From Candidatus Avelusimicrobium intestinipullorum (GTDB lineage Bacteria > Elusimicrobiota > Elusimicrobia > Elusimicrobiales > Elusimicrobiaceae), in NCBI GenBank assembly GCA_944324635.1, contig CALUXC010000008.1, positions 1 through 64,000 on the forward strand: 64,000 nucleotides of DNA, read 5' to 3'. Positions 16,191 to 24,846 of this stretch are shown here, piece after piece. The first letter of the stretch is position 1. Each line of letters starts with the position of its first letter. The notes under the pieces are model-generated. The model saw only the letters and a list, made by a program, of their open reading frames with translations, was not told where the DNA came from and made no database searches. The position numbers were made by a program, and so were the translations under genes.

Positions 16191-16216
16191 AACCCCGGGC
16201 CGTAAACCCGGGGGAA
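16191..16216 (-). terminator. Terminator of the HD dNTPase gene
   Basis: On the minus strand, CCCCGGG / CCCGGGG is followed by TTTTATATA. Confidence 0.75.
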
Positions 16217-16235
16217 AAGGAAGGGAAGAATTCCG

Positions 16236-17357
16236 TTAGCTGAAGAATTTAATGGAGTTGGGCAAAATTACGTCTTCCATTACGCCCAGGGCGAAAGAGT
16301 CCGTCATGCCGGCAATATAATCGGCGATGATGGTATCTATTTCGGCCGGGTCTTCGCGGTAGACCTTTTTCATAGACTTCATGTAATTGGCAAAACTGCG
16401 GGCCGTTTGTTTGCCTTCCTTGGCGTAGGCTTCGTAATCAAAGCCGTAGCGGAGGAAGATATTGCGGAAATAATCAAACAAATCTTTGATACATTTGTCT
16501 ATGGTTTCCTTGCGTTGGCGCATTTGTTCGTTGTGATAGATACGTTCGTAGTTAAATGTGCGCAGCTGGGAAAGGAGGGCGAATTTATCGTCCGAAAAGC
16601 CGATATAGTCGCGGTCTTTGGAGTTGTTAATCAGGTCCAGCGTCAGCGTGTTGATGATTTCGCCGTTGGACGAGCCGATTTCTTCGCGCACTTTTTGCGG
16701 GATATCGGCGGTGGTGATTAAATCCGCTTTTACGGCGTCTTCAATATCGCGGCCCAGATAGGCAATTTTGTCGGACAGGCGCACAATACAGCCTTCATAC
16801 GTGGAGGGCATTTGCGTGCGGCCGGTGATTTTTTCCAAGTCATTTGGCTTGGCGGCGGGGCGGAGTTGGTTATTGGCAAAGTCTTCCCCGCAGTGACAGA
16901 TGATTCCGTCCTTTACGGCAAACGTCAAATTGAGTCCTTCCCCATAGTTGGCCAAATGTTCCACCACGCGGTAGCTGTTAAGCTCATGCAAGAAGCGTTT
17001 GGGGCGTACGCACGCGTCAATGGCGCGTTCCCCTTCGTGGCCGAAAGGCGCATGGCCGATATCGTGCCCCAGTCCAATCGCGTAGGCCATGTCTTCGCTC
17101 AGGGCCCAATTGCCGCTTTTATTTAAGCCGCGGCAAATGGTGGCCGCAATGGTGGCCACGTGAAGCACATGTTCTATACGGGTGCAGATATGGTCGTTAT
17201 TGGGCGCAAAGAACACCTGGGTTTTGTGTTTCAGGCGTCTAAACGGAAGGGAGTGAATGATTTTGGTTTGGTCGCGGAAGTATTCGTCACGCAAATCGGG
17301 CTTATGCGCGTGCGTGCGTGCGAGATAAATTTCTTCCCGGAACGGATTTTTTATCAT
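16236..17357 (-). CDS. HD-domain deoxynucleoside triphosphate triphosphohydrolase-like protein
   Basis: The 373-residue product matches dGTPase-like proteins (Dgt family), which split dNTPs into deoxynucleoside and triphosphate. The early motif RDQTKIIHSLPFRRLKHKTQ and the HD metal site GLGHDIGHAPFGHEGERAID (about residues 94-113) are diagnostic. A C-terminal helical region follows. There is no Shine-Dalgarno; an extended -10 (TG-G-TATCAT) ends 6 bases before the ATG, suggesting a leaderless message. It is divergent from coaD across a 62-base gap. Nucleotide preference cannot be read from the sequence. Confidence 0.9.
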   Translation of the reverse strand: MIKNPFREEIYLARTHAHKPDLRDEYFRDQTKIIHSLPFRRLKHKTQVFFAPNNDHICTRIEHVLHVATIAATICRGLNKSGNWALSEDMAYAIGLGHDIGHAPFGHEGERAIDACVRPKRFLHELNSYRVVEHLANYGEGLNLTFAVKDGIICHCGEDFANNQLRPAAKPNDLEKITGRTQMPSTYEGCIVRLSDKIAYLGRDIEDAVKADLITTADIPQKVREEIGSSNGEIINTLTLDLINNSKDRDYIGFSDDKFALLSQLRTFNYERIYHNEQMRQRKETIDKCIKDLFDYFRNIFLRYGFDYEAYAKEGKQTARSFANYMKSMKKVYREDPAEIDTIIADYIAGMTDSFALGVMEDVILPNSIKFFS

Positions 17358-17363
17358 AAAATT

Positions 17364-17372
17364 ATGATACCA
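17364..17372 (-). promoter_or_regulatory. Extended -10 of the dNTPase gene, leaderless geometry
   Basis: On the minus strand TGGTATCAT is followed by AATTTT and the ATG at 17357, putting +1 on the start codon. Confidence 0.5.
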
Positions 17373-17419
17373 TAATATAGAAGCACTATAGAAGCCGTAC
17401 GCGTAAGAGAGGGACCCTC

Positions 17420-17902
17420 ATGGCAAGTAATCCGGTTGTTTTTGCAGGAAGTTTTGACCCCGTCACCAATGGACATGTGGACATTGCGTTTCGTGCGCGG
17501 GCGGCGTTTGGCTCGGTGCTTGTACTGCTTACGGATAACGGCAACAAACGGCCGCTGTTATCTAAAGAAACCCGCCTGGCTTTGCTGCAGGAAACTTTTC
17601 GGCAGGAGCCGAATATCCGTGTGGACTATTGCGAGGAGCGCCTGCTGACCGACTACCTAAAAAAACATCACTTGCGCGTATTGGTGCGCGGCATACGCGG
17701 CGCGGCCGACGTGGAACACGAAATGTTAAACGCGCATTATAATAAGTTATTCTATCCCGAAGTGGAAACGGTTTTCCTTCCGTGCCGTGCGGAATATGCT
17801 TTCTTAAGCTCGTCGGCGGTGAGGGAGGCTTTTTCCTACGGGGCGGATCTGTCGCCGCTGGTTCCGCCTTGCGTGGCCAAAGAACTTAAACGGATTTCGT
17901 AA
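17420..17902 (+). CDS. coaD: Phosphopantetheine adenylyltransferase
   Basis: The 160-residue enzyme adenylylates 4'-phosphopantetheine, the fourth step of coenzyme A synthesis. It has the nucleotidyltransferase motif FAGSFDPVTNGHVDI (about residues 8-22; TNGH is the H-x-G-H-type site), VRGIRGAADVEHE near residue 90, and YAFLSSSAVRE near residue 122. A GAGGGA Shine-Dalgarno precedes the ATG. It is a single gene with its own terminator. Confidence 0.96.
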   Translation: MASNPVVFAGSFDPVTNGHVDIAFRARAAFGSVLVLLTDNGNKRPLLSKETRLALLQETFRQEPNIRVDYCEERLLTDYLKKHHLRVLVRGIRGAADVEHEMLNAHYNKLFYPEVETVFLPCRAEYAFLSSSAVREAFSYGADLSPLVPPCVAKELKRIS

Positions 17903-17910
17903 AAATGTTC

Positions 17911-17942
17911 AAAACACCCCGGTTTTAGCCGGGGTGTTTTTT
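17911..17942 (+). terminator. Terminator after coaD
   Basis: Stem AAAACACCCCGG / CCGGGGTGTTTT with loop TTTTAG and a T tail. Confidence 0.92.
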
Positions 17943-17953
17943 ATGCTCCGTCG

Positions 17954-17962
17954 TGGTATAAT
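17954..17962 (+). promoter_or_regulatory. Extended -10 promoter of the leader transcript
   Basis: TGGTATAAT is an exact extended -10 box. The expected +1 (about 17969) coincides with the first base of a GGCCTA / TAGGCC hairpin. Confidence 0.65.
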
Positions 17963-17968
17963 CTAAAA

Positions 17969-18288
17969 GGCCTACTTATAAAATAGGCCCTTTGTCCCCT
18001 TGTTGGGCAGGTGGCAAGTTTACTAAAATATGGGTGGAGAAGGATAAAAGGAGTTGTAATGTACTGCGCAACAAGCAAACAATCGGTGTGCCAGCGCTTG
18101 CCTTGGCGGCTAAAGCCCCAAACGGCAGCTAGCGTTGCCGCTTTCCCTTTTTTAGCTGTTCGCCCTTCTCAGATTTACAGAAATCAACAAGCCGTTTCCT
18201 ATACAATATTCCTGCAGTGTATGCAGGACCTATTTTTATATAGGGCCAAAAGCCTAAGTTATCTAGGTCTTTTGGCCCTATTTTTTTG
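17969..18288 (+). ncRNA. Candidate leader RNA or sRNA upstream of the MFS fusion gene
   Basis: This roughly 320-base stretch runs from an extended -10 promoter to a strong intrinsic terminator and has no recognisable protein. It starts with a GGCCTA / TAGGCC hairpin. A frame with a good Shine-Dalgarno (AAAAGGAG at 18045-18052) opens at ATG 18059 and runs 83 codons to 18310, through the terminator; its composition is not convincing (several Cys, Trp and Phe, no family). It could be an sRNA, or the attenuated 5' leader of the gene at 18330. It does not show tmRNA, RNase P or SRP RNA signatures. Confidence 0.4.
18240..18288 (+). terminator. Strong terminator 42 bases before the MFS fusion gene
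   Basis: A 13-bp stem (ATAGGGCCAAAAG / CTTTTGGCCCTAT) with an inner CTA/TAG extension is followed by seven T. It could end a separate small RNA or act as an attenuator for the next gene. Confidence 0.85.
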
Positions 18289-18329
18289 TAAATATTTAGC
18301 ACATAATTAAGAGAGAGAGGAGCCTACTT

Positions 18330-21300
18330 ATGAAAAAGATACTAGCAGCCGTGTTAAGCATCAGTCTTCTCGTCAGTAGCGTAACCCCGTCGCTGGCGCA
18401 GCTCGTTCCTGCCGGACGCCAAGTTGTAAAAGGTGTTGCCGTTTCTGGAGCCAAACAACTTCCCGCAAGCATTGGCAAACAAGTTGCGAGTGGCGTTGCT
18501 AAAGAAGGTGTGGCTGCGTCTTCTGCGGCAAGCCGGTTTTCTCGTGGGGTGCGCAATCTTCCTGCTACCGTTACGGTTCCCAATTCCTCTCTCCCGCAAG
18601 TTCTCCATGCTCCCATTAATACTGCCGTAGAACGCTCTATCCAAGAACAGTTGGCTGTGAGCGGCAAAGATATTCGCGCGTTTGTAAAAGCGGGGCAAAT
18701 TGAAGGCATTGCCACCCGCATTTTGAAATATCCCAACGCGGCTTACCGCGAAGGATTGCTTCGCAACGAATTTGTTACGGTGGCTTTGAAAGGCGGTGCC
18801 GAAAAAGCCCAGCTGGAAGAAGCCGTTAAATTTTATCGGGAAGATTTGCAAAAAGCTTCCGAAGCGTTTGCCAAATTGCCCAAAGGCAACTTGGCGGGTT
18901 TGATTCGCTCCGCTACGGATAAAACCAGCCCCTCTTACCAAACCCTGTTGCAGGCGCACAGCGCGTTGGCCTCGGCCGGTGCGTTGGGGTTGTTGGGCAC
19001 CCGCGCCGATGCCGAAGCTTTAATCACCTTTTATAACCAAGCCTCTCAGAGCGTATTCAAAGACACCGCCGCGGTAATCGCCGCGCGCGGTTTATTGCGT
19101 CAAGGGGCTTATGAACAACTCCAGCAACTGGCCCAGCTGACCAAAGCCGAAGGCCCTTTCTGGCAGGGCGTAGCGGAAATCGCGGCGGAAAAAGGCTTGC
19201 CGGTACAGATTACCGTCAACACGGCTTCCGCGGCGGCCGCCCCGGCTTCCACCGGGCTCAAGAGCTTTTTAAGATCCGGCTGTGAACCCAACGGCTTAAA
19301 CGCCGACATTTCCCGCCAGGCCACCGAAGCTTGGTTGGCCTTGGGTACCAAAGAAGCTGCCGCTGAAGCGGCTGTGGCGGCGAAACCTGTGGCCGCTGCA
19401 CCGGCGCTTGACGTAGAACTGCCGGAATTGACCCTGACGGGTGCCAATTTGAATGTTTCTCCCATTGCGCTGACCGGTGAAAATACGGCGGTCCAAACGG
19501 CCGAAGCCGCCGCTCCTGCGCAAACCCAACTGCAGCAAAAAACGGTCCAATTTTTAGCCAAGAGTTCTTCCGATAATTCCGGTGTGCTTTACAGCGGCTT
19601 GCCCGTTTTCTCCATGGGCAAGATGTTCCAAAAAGCTACCGCCTGGCTGCGGGGCAAATTCGGCAAGAAAGCCCCTGCCGTACCGGCCGCCTCTGAAAAT
19701 GCCGCCGTGGAAGAAGTGCCCGGCTTGCATGACGATTCCGAAATTCACGAAGTTTTCAGCAATTTGCGCTCTCCGGAATTCCCCGCCTCTGCCGATGAAG
19801 TAATCAGCGCCAACGAAACGGGCCTGGTTCCCGTGTCCGAAAAAGGTTTCAAACTGACGTTGATCGACGAAAAAGGCGTGGAACGCATCTTGCCCGTCAA
19901 CCTGGAAATCAGCAACCGCTTCCGCGTGAAAGGCTATAACCGCATTGCTTTTGCCGCTCATTCCGACTTTAAGCACGGTTACGTGGCGGAATTGCGCAAC
20001 CAGGAACAAGAACCCCTGCGCATGGCGCACTTCTATATGAGATTGCAGTCCAACCAAGTAGGTGCGCTGGCGGACTTGCTGGAATCGGCCGGGGTAGAAA
20101 AATTTAGCCTTAAATTGGAAAACAACCCGAACGTAGCGTATAAATCCATCAAAGTGGCCGCGTTTGATTTCGTAACCGGCAAAGAATTGCCGCTGGAAAT
20201 TGAACTGCCGAAGAAAAACTTCCCGCCCGAAGCCAAAGTGGTGGTGATGGAAGACGGTGCGCTGGGCATCTTGAAGAAAGGCGCCGAAAAACCGTACGCT
20301 TTGAGCGGCTTTTATGTCCGCCTGCCGAAAAACCAGATTTCTAACTTCGTGGAAGTGCTGCGCTACAGCCCCACTCCTTTCAACGTATCCGTCCACCCCA
20401 CGCAGAACCGCGCGGATTTGATTATGCGCGATGCCTCGCTGACCAACGTCAGCTTGGGTAAAACGATGGGCCCGGTGGTAAACGGCGCTTTGAATATGGA
20501 CGTGGGCACCGCCAACAGCATGATGTTCACCATCAACTACATTTTGCCGGGCTTGGCCTCGCTGCTGACGCCTATCTTAAAGAAATACGGCGAAAAGAAA
20601 ATGATGGTGCTGTCGCTGGCGATGTCTTCCGCGGCGGGTGTATTGGCCAGCGCGGGCGGCTTCTACGGGTTCGTGGAAGGGCTGACGCTGGGCCCCGTAT
20701 CCAAAGGGCTGTTCATTACGGCGCTGTTCTTGATGAGCGGTTCTAGCATCTTGAAGCAGTTGGTGTCCAACATGTTGATCCGCGCCAACCGCGGGGAAGT
20801 GATTTTGGACGATGCCAAAGAAGCCATCAAAAAATCTGAAACCGAATTTACCTCGCAGGAAAAACAAGGCTTTGCGCAAATGGGCCTGCGCTTGAAAGAA
20901 TTCTTTACCAAAAAATCCAACGTAAGCCTCAAGGACGTAGTGCTCTACAACTTGAGCTTCGTATATAAGAACGTAGGTACGCTGGCTTTCTTGGCCTCCC
21001 CGTACTTGATTAACCACGGTATCCTGTTGGCCACCGGTACGGACTTGGGTATTGATTACTCCATCAGCTTCCCGATTTACGCGGTGTACAGCGGTGTAGT
21101 GGCCTGGAAAGTGCATCGTGCCAAATTGCGCGACGCGTATTCCGCCAAGAATTTGGAACAGAGCCAAAAGAACCTGCAAAAGACCATTTCTTCCGGCGCT
21201 GAAGCCTTGGCCGAAGTGCAAGGGAAAGTGACTTCTACGCAAATTGACGATGCGGCCCGTGCGTTTAAGGACGCTTTGGACGCGATGGTGTTCGCGGATA

Positions 21301-22166
21301 TCAAACTGAACCCGAACCAGAAGAAATCGGACTTGTACGCACAGGAAAAAGCGCGCCTGCTGGAAAATTTGGAAAAACAAATGGTGGAAACCCACGGTAT
21401 GGACGCGGCCAAAGCCAAAGACATTACCGCTGACGTGAAATCTTCCTTGGCCATACAGGAAAACACTTTCGGCAATATGCTCAAAATGCTCAAAGCCCCC
21501 GGTGTTACCCCGTTGGCTACGGCCATGACGCTGGCCACCATTCACGAGTTCGTAATCTCCAGCTCGTTTTCCAGCACGATGAAAGGCTTGATTTCGCAGG
21601 GTGAATTTGCCAACTTCTTAATCGCCTGCTCGCTGTACGTGCCGCTGATTGCCGGCCGCTTGGGCGGCAACCTGATCAGCCGCCGCATTAGCGCCGACAG
21701 CATGTACATCTTGTGCTCCGCGTTATCCGCCATCGGTACGGGCGTGATGGCCACCGCGGGCGACAGCGTAGCCCAGATGGTTACCGGTGCGGCTGTGGCC
21801 AGCTTCGGGGTGGGTAACTTCTTCACCCAGATGTATGACTACATCATGAACCGCTATCCTAAACAGAACCGCGAATTGTCCTCTATCTTGGCTTTGACGA
21901 TGGCTCTGGGCGGTCTGGGTGCTATCCCGGCGGGCTTCTTGGCCTCCATGACCGGTTTTGACCCCGCCTCCCTGCTCTATGCGGGTGCGGCCTTGGGCGC
22001 CAGCTTGGTGTTGACCCCCGGCATGATGTCTCACTCCACCTTGGTTAAAGGCATGAAGTACGAAGCCAACCGCTTGTGGAAAGGCGTGAAGAACCTGTTC
22101 AAACGCAACAAAAACAATAACAATAACCCGGGCGCCAATCTGGACGATGCGACCCCGGCCCAGTAA
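18330..22166 (+). CDS. Large exported-type protein fused to an MFS transporter-like domain, 1278 aa
   Basis: This 1278-residue protein is a fusion I do not recognise as a named family. It begins with a signal peptide (LAAVLSISLLVSSVTPSLAQ). Residues about 40-300 are helical, with HEAT-like repeats around 205-270 (SALASAGALGLLGTRADAEA), followed by an Ala/Pro-rich linker to about 450. Residues about 502-605 and 606-705 are two copies of one alpha/beta domain, seen in HFYMRLQSNQVGALADLLES versus GFYVRLPKNQISNFVEVLRY. From about 710 to 1245 there are about ten hydrophobic helices like a major facilitator core (GRLGGNLISRRIS loop), split by a charged helical insert near 930-1040. The tail is Asn-rich. 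A GAGAGGAG Shine-Dalgarno precedes the ATG, and a strong terminator lies in the leader. Transported substrate, if any, is unknown. Confidence 0.8.
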   Translation: MKKILAAVLSISLLVSSVTPSLAQLVPAGRQVVKGVAVSGAKQLPASIGKQVASGVAKEGVAASSAASRFSRGVRNLPATVTVPNSSLPQVLHAPINTAVERSIQEQLAVSGKDIRAFVKAGQIEGIATRILKYPNAAYREGLLRNEFVTVALKGGAEKAQLEEAVKFYREDLQKASEAFAKLPKGNLAGLIRSATDKTSPSYQTLLQAHSALASAGALGLLGTRADAEALITFYNQASQSVFKDTAAVIAARGLLRQGAYEQLQQLAQLTKAEGPFWQGVAEIAAEKGLPVQITVNTASAAAAPASTGLKSFLRSGCEPNGLNADISRQATEAWLALGTKEAAAEAAVAAKPVAAAPALDVELPELTLTGANLNVSPIALTGENTAVQTAEAAAPAQTQLQQKTVQFLAKSSSDNSGVLYSGLPVFSMGKMFQKATAWLRGKFGKKAPAVPAASENAAVEEVPGLHDDSEIHEVFSNLRSPEFPASADEVISANETGLVPVSEKGFKLTLIDEKGVERILPVNLEISNRFRVKGYNRIAFAAHSDFKHGYVAELRNQEQEPLRMAHFYMRLQSNQVGALADLLESAGVEKFSLKLENNPNVAYKSIKVAAFDFVTGKELPLEIELPKKNFPPEAKVVVMEDGALGILKKGAEKPYALSGFYVRLPKNQISNFVEVLRYSPTPFNVSVHPTQNRADLIMRDASLTNVSLGKTMGPVVNGALNMDVGTANSMMFTINYILPGLASLLTPILKKYGEKKMMVLSLAMSSAAGVLASAGGFYGFVEGLTLGPVSKGLFITALFLMSGSSILKQLVSNMLIRANRGEVILDDAKEAIKKSETEFTSQEKQGFAQMGLRLKEFFTKKSNVSLKDVVLYNLSFVYKNVGTLAFLASPYLINHGILLATGTDLGIDYSISFPIYAVYSGVVAWKVHRAKLRDAYSAKNLEQSQKNLQKTISSGAEALAEVQGKVTSTQIDDAARAFKDALDAMVFADIKLNPNQKKSDLYAQEKARLLENLEKQMVETHGMDAAKAKDITADVKSSLAIQENTFGNMLKMLKAPGVTPLATAMTLATIHEFVISSSFSSTMKGLISQGEFANFLIACSLYVPLIAGRLGGNLISRRISADSMYILCSALSAIGTGVMATAGDSVAQMVTGAAVASFGVGNFFTQMYDYIMNRYPKQNRELSSILALTMALGGLGAIPAGFLASMTGFDPASLLYAGAALGASLVLTPGMMSHSTLVKGMKYEANRLWKGVKNLFKRNKNNNNNPGANLDDATPAQ

Positions 22167-22183
22167 GAAATAATAATTTGACT

Positions 22184-22212
22184 AAGCCCCGGCAAATGCC
22201 GGGGCTTTTTTG
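22184..22212 (+). terminator. Terminator after the MFS fusion gene
   Basis: Stem AAGCCCCGGCA / TGCCGGGGCTT followed by TTTT. Confidence 0.92.
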
Positions 22213-22303
22213 TGGGCAAAAATCCGTTTTGGCAGGGTTGTCAGATGAGAGGGCCTTGGATAGAGGGGAAAACAAAACGCGGTTTGTGGAAGAGAATTAG
22301 GCC

Positions 22304-22330
22304 ATAAAAAAGGGGGCCTTTCGGCCCCCG
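22304..22330 (-). terminator. Terminator of the nifU-like/PHP/SulP unit
   Basis: On the minus strand GGGGGCC-GAAA-GGCCCCC is followed by six T. Confidence 0.92.
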
Positions 22331-22347
22331 TATGAGGAACAAGAGGT

Positions 22348-24027
22348 TTATTCCAAAAAGTGCTTGCGCCCGCTGACAATAGACTCGGCCCGCATGAGCG
22401 AAACGTCTATGTTTTTGCAGATGTGGTCTTCCCCTATTTTGCGGACGAAATCGTATTTTTCCAGTGTCTTAAGCACATGTTTCTGCACGTGGGACAAAAT
22501 CAGCTGTACGCCGTCTTTTTGGCAGCGGTCGTAAATGCGTTCCAGCGCGTGGAAGCCGGTTGCGTCAATGGCGGGCACGCTGCGCATGCGTAAAATCAAC
22601 ACTTTGCAGTCTTTGTGATTTTCCAAGCTGTCCAAAAATTTATTGGCCGCTCCAAAGAAGAAGGGCCCGTTGATTTCATAAACGGTAACGTGGCGGGCAA
22701 TGACTTTGGTGTCTATATCGTCTTTGCTGCGTACTTCGTCAAATAAGTCGTCGTCCGCGTTTTTGATTTGATATACGTCGGACATGCGCTTCATAAACAA
22801 CACGGCCGCCAGCACCATGCCAAACTCAATGGCTACCACCAAATCTTCCACCACGGTCAGCGTAAAAGTAGTCAGCAAAACGGCAATATCGCTTGCGGGC
22901 GCCTTAAAAAGCGCCGTAAACGAACGCCACCCGCTCATGCGGTAGGCCACTAAAAACAAAATGGCCGCCAGCGACGTCATGGGAATAAGCCCAATATATT
23001 TCATCAGGCACACCATCATAATAAACAAAAACACCGCATGCGCCATACCGGCAATAGGCGTGCGTCCGCCGTTTTCAATGTTGGCCGCCGTACGGGCAAT
23101 GGCGCCGGTGGCCGGAAGGCCTCCAAACAGGGCCGAAGCCACGTTGGCCGCGCCGGTGGCTACCAGCTCCATATTGGAGCGGTGCTTTTTGCCGATCATG
23201 CCGTCCGCCACTACTGCGGAAAGCAGGCTTTCAATACCGGCCAAAAAAGCGATGGTAAACGCCGGGGGCAAGAGCTTGCGGATTACTTCCCAAGAGATTT
23301 CGCCCGGCATATGCGGCATCACCAGCGAGCCGTCCACCTGCCCAAAGGTGGAAGTAATGGTGGCTACGTCCAACTTGGTGATTTTTACCAACAGCGTGGT
23401 AATAATCAAAGCCGCCAAAGAACCCGGGAAAGCGCGCCATTTTTTAGGCCAAAACAAAATAATCCCCAGCGTCAGCAGTCCTACGGCCAGCGTTTGGGGG
23501 TTGATGAGGTCCAGATGATGAAGATATACGCTCCATTTGGCGAAAAAATCGCTGGGAATATCCGTCAGCCCCAGGCCCAAGAAGTCATTTATTTGAGTAG
23601 AAAAAAGCACCACGGCAATACCGCTGGTAAAGCCGGTGGTGACGGGGTAGGGAATAAACTTGATAAACGTGCCGAATTTGAGCAACCCCATCAGCATCAG
23701 GAAAATCCCCGCCAGCAGCGTAGCCGTCAACAGGCCCGCCATACCAAACTGCTGGATAATGCCGTACACAATCACCACAAACGCGCCTGTCGGCCCGCCA
23801 ATTTGCACGCGGCTTCCGCCCAGGAGCGAAATGATAAACCCCGCCACAATGGCGGTGATGAGGCCTTTTTCGGGCGTTACGCCCGAAGCAATGGCCAGCG
23901 CGATGGAAAGCGGCAGTGCCACACAAGCTACTACCAGCCCGGCGCTGAGGTCCTTCAAAATCCGTCTGGAAGAAAATTCTTCGGGGCGGTTTTGCAAAAG
24001 CGTCAGTAATTTAGGTCTTAAAAGCAT
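22348..24027 (-). CDS. SulP-family anion transporter with STAS domain
   Basis: The 559-residue inner-membrane protein has a SulP core (about residues 25-410) with the family opening DLSAGLVVACVALPLSIALA and the motifs GGSRVQIGGPTGAFVVIVYG and LLSAVVADGMIGKKHRSN. A C-terminal cytoplasmic STAS domain (about 440-550) follows, with LILRMRSVPAIDATGFHALE. SulP proteins move sulfate, bicarbonate or dicarboxylates with Na+ or H+. The substrate cannot be decided. It starts 2 bases after the PHP gene, so it is part of the NifU-like/PHP/SulP unit. Confidence 0.93.
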   Translation of the reverse strand: MLLRPKLLTLLQNRPEEFSSRRILKDLSAGLVVACVALPLSIALAIASGVTPEKGLITAIVAGFIISLLGGSRVQIGGPTGAFVVIVYGIIQQFGMAGLLTATLLAGIFLMLMGLLKFGTFIKFIPYPVTTGFTSGIAVVLFSTQINDFLGLGLTDIPSDFFAKWSVYLHHLDLINPQTLAVGLLTLGIILFWPKKWRAFPGSLAALIITTLLVKITKLDVATITSTFGQVDGSLVMPHMPGEISWEVIRKLLPPAFTIAFLAGIESLLSAVVADGMIGKKHRSNMELVATGAANVASALFGGLPATGAIARTAANIENGGRTPIAGMAHAVFLFIMMVCLMKYIGLIPMTSLAAILFLVAYRMSGWRSFTALFKAPASDIAVLLTTFTLTVVEDLVVAIEFGMVLAAVLFMKRMSDVYQIKNADDDLFDEVRSKDDIDTKVIARHVTVYEINGPFFFGAANKFLDSLENHKDCKVLILRMRSVPAIDATGFHALERIYDRCQKDGVQLILSHVQKHVLKTLEKYDFVRKIGEDHICKNIDVSLMRAESIVSGRKHFLE

Positions 24028-24029
24028 GG

Positions 24030-24845
24030 TTAACGGTTAAATAATTTACGTAGGAGTTTGTCGTAATGCGACTGAGGAATTTGCATTCCGGGGGTACTGT
24101 TGCGCCCGCCGTGAGGCCCGTGATAGTCGGACCCGCCGGTGGCAATAAGCCCGTATTTGCGGGTAATGGCCAGCAAGTCTTGGCGCATGGTGAAGGTGTG
24201 GGCGGGATAGAAAACTTCCACACCGTCCAAGCCCGCTTCCGTCCAGGCGGGGAAGTTCCAGTGTTCGGCCACGATTCCGGGGTGAGCGATAACGGCAATG
24301 CCGCCCGCCCGCTTGATGTGGGCAATGGCTTCCAGCGCCGTTACGCCCGCGGAAGGGACGTATCCCGGCTGGCCGGGCACCAGGTACTTGCGGAAGCCTT
24401 CCTGGCGGGTGGCCACGATCTTTTTGGCTTTCAGCGCGTCGGCCACGTGGGCGCGCGAAACGGTGTTGGGCGCGCGGGAGAAGACATCTTCTTCCGTCAA
24501 ATCCACACCGGCCGCCTGCAGCTGATGGATAATTTTGCGGATACGTTCTTTGCGGTTTTGGCGGTTTTGGGCCAAAAAAGCCTGGAATTCGGGGTTATCC
24601 AAATCCAGGTTATAGCCGGTAAAATGCAGGTGGTCGTGGTCCCGGGTGCTGATTTCCACCCCGGGGGTGAACAGAATGCGGTGTTCTTTGCACACGGCTT
24701 CGGCACGCCGCACGCCGTCGGTAGTGTCGTGGTCTGTCAGCGCGTAGACGGTGATTCCCGTTTTGATAGCGCTTAAAACCACTTCCTCGGGCGTGCAGGT
24801 TCCGTCCGAAAAATCGGAATGGGTGTGCAAATCCACCTTGGGCAT
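24030..24845 (-). CDS. PHP-domain metal-dependent phosphoesterase (TrpH/YciV-like)
   Basis: The 271-residue cytoplasmic protein has the PHP metal-site motifs DLHTHSDFSDGTCTPEE (about residues 4-20), YALTDHDTTDGV (about 35-46), GVEISTRDHDHLHFTGYN (about 61-78) and AVIAHPG and TGGSDYHGPH further on. E. coli YciV/TrpH homologues are nucleoside 3',5'-bisphosphatases and RNA 5' exonucleases. The gene begins one base after the NifU-like gene. Confidence 0.9.
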   Translation of the reverse strand: MPKVDLHTHSDFSDGTCTPEEVVLSAIKTGITVYALTDHDTTDGVRRAEAVCKEHRILFTPGVEISTRDHDHLHFTGYNLDLDNPEFQAFLAQNRQNRKERIRKIIHQLQAAGVDLTEEDVFSRAPNTVSRAHVADALKAKKIVATRQEGFRKYLVPGQPGYVPSAGVTALEAIAHIKRAGGIAVIAHPGIVAEHWNFPAWTEAGLDGVEVFYPAHTFTMRQDLLAITRKYGLIATGGSDYHGPHGGRNSTPGMQIPQSHYDKLLRKLFNR

Positions 24846-24846
24846 A

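Noticed and set aside
17969-18288. RNase P RNA, tmRNA or SRP RNA in the leader region
   Set aside because: The size would suit RNase P RNA or tmRNA, but the GAGGAAAGTCC-type core, the tmRNA tRNA-like end with CCA, and the GGTCCGGAAGGAAGCA-type SRP core are all absent. A single ACAGAAA is not enough.
18059-18310. 83-codon gene with a good Shine-Dalgarno in the leader
   Set aside because: It runs through the strong terminator hairpin and its translation looks random, so it is kept only as part of the leader RNA entry.
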